Shown here: piece after piece, positions 3,243 to 6,117 of the stretch
Layout of the letters: each line of letters begins with the position of its first letter
How positions within the stretch are numbered: the stretch's first letter is position 1
Assembly (NCBI GenBank): GCA_021635425.1
Contig: JAJWOJ010000135.1
Location: 1-6,117, forward strand
Length of the DNA: 6,117 nucleotides
Direction: 5' to 3'
DNA from: Clostridiales bacterium
Lineage (GTDB): Bacteria > Bacillota > Clostridia > Christensenellales > Borkfalkiaceae
Program-made: the position numbers and the translations under genes
Notes under the pieces: model-generated
The model's input: the letters and a program-made list of their open reading frames with translations, nothing else
Told to the model about the DNA's origin: nothing
Databases searched by the model: none

Positions 3243-6110
3243 ATGAAAATCTCAAAAATTCTGCTTATCGCGATCATGGTTATAATAACCGCGTTTGCGG
3301 CGATAAGCTGCGGCGACGGAGACAGCACATCCTTATCGGACGGCTCGGTTTCCGCAACGGACAAAACGTCGGAAACTATTTCCGACAGAGACAGCGAAAG
3401 CCCTGAAGAGAGCGAATCGCAATCCGAAAGTCAATCGGAAAGCGAAGACCCCGAAGTACCTCGCGAAATAGGCGTAATGTTCGGCGACGAAACGCCTGCA
3501 GACGGGAGTATTACCGTAGACTACAGAAACGCGCTTGCGGGCTTTACGTTCTACGACAAGGCTTCTTCTGATGAAGAGCCGATTTCGGACGACCTTTCTG
3601 CGCTTACCGTTGACGGCGAAGAAGTAGCTGGCGAAAACTACGATTACACGCTCGGAATCCTTGAACTTACGGAAACTTATATCAAGACTTTCGAACTCGG
3701 TAAAAAATATAAGGTAAAAGCCGTATTTGGAGAGGATTCCATAGAATTCACCGTTAAGTTCACCGACGACGGCGCACCCGCGCTCAAATATCTTGCGGAC
3801 GACGTTTTCAAAAACGTATATCTTGTCGGAAGCGAAATAGAGCTTCCCGTCGCGAGTAAATCACCCTCGTCGATTCAGAATATTTCCGCAACGTACACCC
3901 TTAAAACGGCGGACGGAACAGAGGTTTCGTATGTGGATAACAAGTTTGTCGCCACGGAAGGAAATTACGTTTACACGGCAACGTTTATGAAAAACGGTGA
4001 GAAAAGCTCTGAAAAGGCAAACGAATTTGTCGTAATCAACCTTGCGGAAGCAAATCTTGCGGCAAAAGACGTAGCCGTTGTTTTCGGCGGAATTTACGAC
4101 GAAACGGAAGGCGCGTCAAAGTATATCGGAACGAACGGACTTTCCGAAATCGTAATTCCCGAAAGCTATAAACATGTTAAAATAAGCTATAAAGGCGAAG
4201 GAACGATTGCTTGCGGAGACGATGAAATCGCACTTTCCGCCGTGGATTACACGGTCGCAAGACTTTCGCTTTCCGAGCTTAACGGAATGAAAATCGTTTC
4301 GGAAAACGGGCTTTATATTAAGGATATGACGGTGTCCGAGGTTTCGGCGTTCAATACTGAGGACGTCTCAACTCTCGATTTTACCGATAAGGAATTTTTA
4401 CCGTTATGGGGGTATAACGAGTCCTACGGCACACCCGTTTATAACGACGAGCTCGGCGGAATCTCCTTCGCGGGGACGGGCAACAGCTGGCCTTACACCT
4501 TGCAGAAAGGTATAATAAAAACCGCTTACGACAACGGATATAAATATCTTGTCATCACCTATAGCGGAAAAGGCACGACGCGCGTTTACAACAACACTAC
4601 GGGCGATTGGGGCGGTTTCTCGAGAGATCTTGCCGAAGCTACGACGAGAAGAATAGCATATAACCTTGACGAGGCGGTCAAAAAAATCGAAATAGACGAA
4701 ACTGCGGGTTTCTCGATAATAACGGATAAAGCCGCGCTCGTTCTCACGGAATTGCGTTTCTTTGAGACGGACGTAGTTATCGAGGAAGAAGGCATTTATA
4801 ATGAAAAGAACCTTGTGGCGGAAGAGCTTACGGATAAATGGTCGCATAATGCGAGCGTGAGCGACGCAGCGGCTTATAATACTGAAGAGGGCGCGATGTC
4901 TTTCCCCGCAAACGGCAACTACGACACCTTCAATTTCGAACACGAGGCTTTGAGAAAGGCTCAGAAAAAGGGTTACACCGCTGTAAGATTCCTCGTCAAG
5001 GGAAGCGCAGGCGAAGTCAGTCTTTTCGTAGAAAGCAACTGGGGCAGAGACGTGAAGTTCTCCGTCAACACGAACGGCGAGTATGTCGAAGGAATTCTTT
5101 ATTTCGGAGATCTTATTTTCAACGAAAAATCGGGTATAGCGATTTTGTCTTCCAACGATAAAGGCGGCGACCCCGTTCTTATCAAAGAAATGGTATTCAC
5201 TCACGATGTACCCCCGACCGAGCCGGATTACACGGCGATGAACCTTGCTTCCAAAGAGGTTCTCGAGAAATGGTATTATAACAGCGGTTCGGGCGTTCAA
5301 CCGAGTTACGACGAAGCCGAAGGCGCGATGATTTTACCCGCAAACGGAAATTATGACACTTACACCCTTTCGCACGCAATCGTCAAAGCGGCAAAAGCTA
5401 AGGGTTACAACGCGGTTAAGTTTACCGTTAAAGGTGCAAACGCTTCGCTTCGCGTGTTTGTAAGCGGCTCTTGGAATTCGGATGCGATTTATAATATCGA
5501 TTCCGAAAACAAATACACGACATACACGATGCATTTTGCTCACCTCGATCTTACCGAAAATTCGGGAATAACTTTCCTTGTTTCGGACGCGGCGGGCGGC
5601 AGAGCATTATATGTAAAAGAGCTTGTATTTGCCAAAATCGAAGTAAGCGAAGCAGTTATGAATCTTATGACGGGTAACCTCGTTTCCAAAGAAAATTTAA
5701 GCCTTTGGGTAAGCGACGGTAAAGGCGGAACGGTAAGTTACGACGACGAAAACGGCTATGCGAAGTTTGATTTCACCGCAATAAGCTCGATAAAATTAAA
5801 CGTAAATTTTGCGGAAATCGCGGAATATATCAAACTTTTCGGAAAAACTAAAATCGTTTGGAGCAAACTCGAATCTTCCACTGAAAAATACGGCAGAGTA
5901 AGACTTTACGAAAACGAAGAGCAATTCAATGCTTCCGAGGGTAACCAATTCTTGCAGGAATTAAATATTCTCGGAGCAAAGGTCGGTGACGACAGAGTTC
6001 TCGCGCTCGATATCACAAGCGCGCCCGATACGGCGGTTTTCGCGATACACAATAAAAGCACCAAAGTTGCCGTTTGCAACATAATGCTTACAGAAGTACG
6101 GTTCGCTTAA
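3243..6110 (+). CDS. Large secreted lipoprotein with four tandem ~145-aa modules
   Basis: This 955-aa protein begins with a lipoprotein signal peptide: Lys at 2 and 5, a hydrophobic core to about residue 20, and a lipobox-like AISC with Cys 23 as the predicted lipidated residue (Ala at -3 is less usual). A Ser/Glu/Asp-rich linker (24-73, including repeated SESQ) would hold the rest away from the membrane. Two beta-rich, Ig-like regions follow (about 75-178 and 180-263), then a degenerate module (about 267-376) and four tandem modules starting near 377, 522, 666 and 811. The modules look like beta-sandwich, carbohydrate-binding-module-type domains. A glycoside-hydrolase or protease active site is not visible. 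The second and third full modules share EGAM, then PANGNYDT. The gene is complete, ending in TAA, and diverges from the AraC-type gene. A glycan-binding or adhesive surface role is inference; the family is not one I can name. Confidence 0.9.
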   Translation: MKISKILLIAIMVIITAFAAISCGDGDSTSLSDGSVSATDKTSETISDRDSESPEESESQSESQSESEDPEVPREIGVMFGDETPADGSITVDYRNALAGFTFYDKASSDEEPISDDLSALTVDGEEVAGENYDYTLGILELTETYIKTFELGKKYKVKAVFGEDSIEFTVKFTDDGAPALKYLADDVFKNVYLVGSEIELPVASKSPSSIQNISATYTLKTADGTEVSYVDNKFVATEGNYVYTATFMKNGEKSSEKANEFVVINLAEANLAAKDVAVVFGGIYDETEGASKYIGTNGLSEIVIPESYKHVKISYKGEGTIACGDDEIALSAVDYTVARLSLSELNGMKIVSENGLYIKDMTVSEVSAFNTEDVSTLDFTDKEFLPLWGYNESYGTPVYNDELGGISFAGTGNSWPYTLQKGIIKTAYDNGYKYLVITYSGKGTTRVYNNTTGDWGGFSRDLAEATTRRIAYNLDEAVKKIEIDETAGFSIITDKAALVLTELRFFETDVVIEEEGIYNEKNLVAEELTDKWSHNASVSDAAAYNTEEGAMSFPANGNYDTFNFEHEALRKAQKKGYTAVRFLVKGSAGEVSLFVESNWGRDVKFSVNTNGEYVEGILYFGDLIFNEKSGIAILSSNDKGGDPVLIKEMVFTHDVPPTEPDYTAMNLASKEVLEKWYYNSGSGVQPSYDEAEGAMILPANGNYDTYTLSHAIVKAAKAKGYNAVKFTVKGANASLRVFVSGSWNSDAIYNIDSENKYTTYTMHFAHLDLTENSGITFLVSDAAGGRALYVKELVFAKIEVSEAVMNLMTGNLVSKENLSLWVSDGKGGTVSYDDENGYAKFDFTAISSIKLNVNFAEIAEYIKLFGKTKIVWSKLESSTEKYGRVRLYENEEQFNASEGNQFLQELNILGAKVGDDRVLALDITSAPDTAVFAIHNKSTKVAVCNIMLTEVRFA
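4371..6107 (+). repeat. Four tandem ~435-bp coding modules in the lipoprotein
   Basis: Equivalent positions (residues 377, 522, 666 and 811) are 145, 144 and 145 aa apart. Recurrent features are NL-x-(S/A)-(K/E)-E-x-L-x-x-W at the start, a GNYDT-like turn, GY-x-AV-(R/K)-F-x-VKG in the middle, and a closing hydrophobic strand such as VLIKEMVF, LYVKELVF or MLTEVRFA. Modules two and three are closest, one is recognisable, and four is most diverged. The nucleotide copies have drifted, so the duplications are not recent. An N-terminally shortened fifth copy is suggested at about 4041-4370, where YKHVKISYKGEG parallels YKYLVITYSGKG of module one. Confidence 0.8.
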
Positions 6111-6117
6111 TAAAAAT

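Noticed and set aside
4404..5300. 298-codon open frame on the minus strand inside the lipoprotein gene
   Set aside because: It lies wholly opposite a well-supported gene, shows no recognisable domain, and its N-terminus has no promoter or RBS that I could see. Long antisense frames arise readily from this codon usage.

Overview
The window looks like chromosomal DNA of a low-to-moderate-GC Bacillota, most likely an uncultured gut-type Clostridia. Supporting signs are AGGAGG-type Shine-Dalgarno sites, sigma-70/sigmaA promoters with extended -10 boxes, a lipoprotein signal sequence, an AraC/cupin regulator, and a ROK plus SIS sugar gene pair of a kind common in that class. The lineage below class level is a guess.

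Layout: (1) 1-262 has no full-length gene. It holds a well-signalled 13-codon mini-ORF (88-129) that resembles the first residues of clostridial tyrosine recombinases, then a perfect 14-bp inverted repeat (162-175/204-217). An imperfect outer inverted repeat (about 37-55/242-258) encloses both. This is the least ordinary part of the window and may be a small cassette or a deletion remnant of an integrative element. (2) 263-1941 is a two-gene operon with its own strong promoter: a ROK-family sugar kinase-like protein (320-1300) and, 2 bases later, a GmhA-like SIS phosphosugar isomerase (1303-1941). (3) 1994-2020 is a bidirectional intrinsic terminator between convergent genes. (4) 2033-2917 (minus) encodes an AraC-family regulator with a cupin sensor domain. 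Its consensus promoter puts the expected +1 on the A of its ATG, so the mRNA may be leaderless. (5) 2953-3242 is a divergent regulatory region with repeated AATCGC motifs, an extended -10 promoter, a roughly 128-nt 5' UTR with a hairpin, and a perfect 17-bp tandem duplication just before the ribosome binding site. (6) 3243-6110 encodes a 955-aa secreted lipoprotein: a Ser/Glu/Asp-rich linker, beta-rich Ig-like regions, a degenerate module, and four tandem modules spaced 144-145 residues apart.

How they may work together (inference): the kinase and isomerase would process a sugar or phosphosugar in the cytoplasm. The lipoprotein would sit on the cell surface and bind glycan or another ligand. 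The divergently transcribed AraC-type regulator is the natural candidate to control the lipoprotein gene. No transporter or hydrolase lies inside the window, so the substrate cannot be named. Three published-style start choices (TTG 263, TTG 2965 on minus, GTG 3129) would run through promoters or UTR and were replaced by downstream starts.
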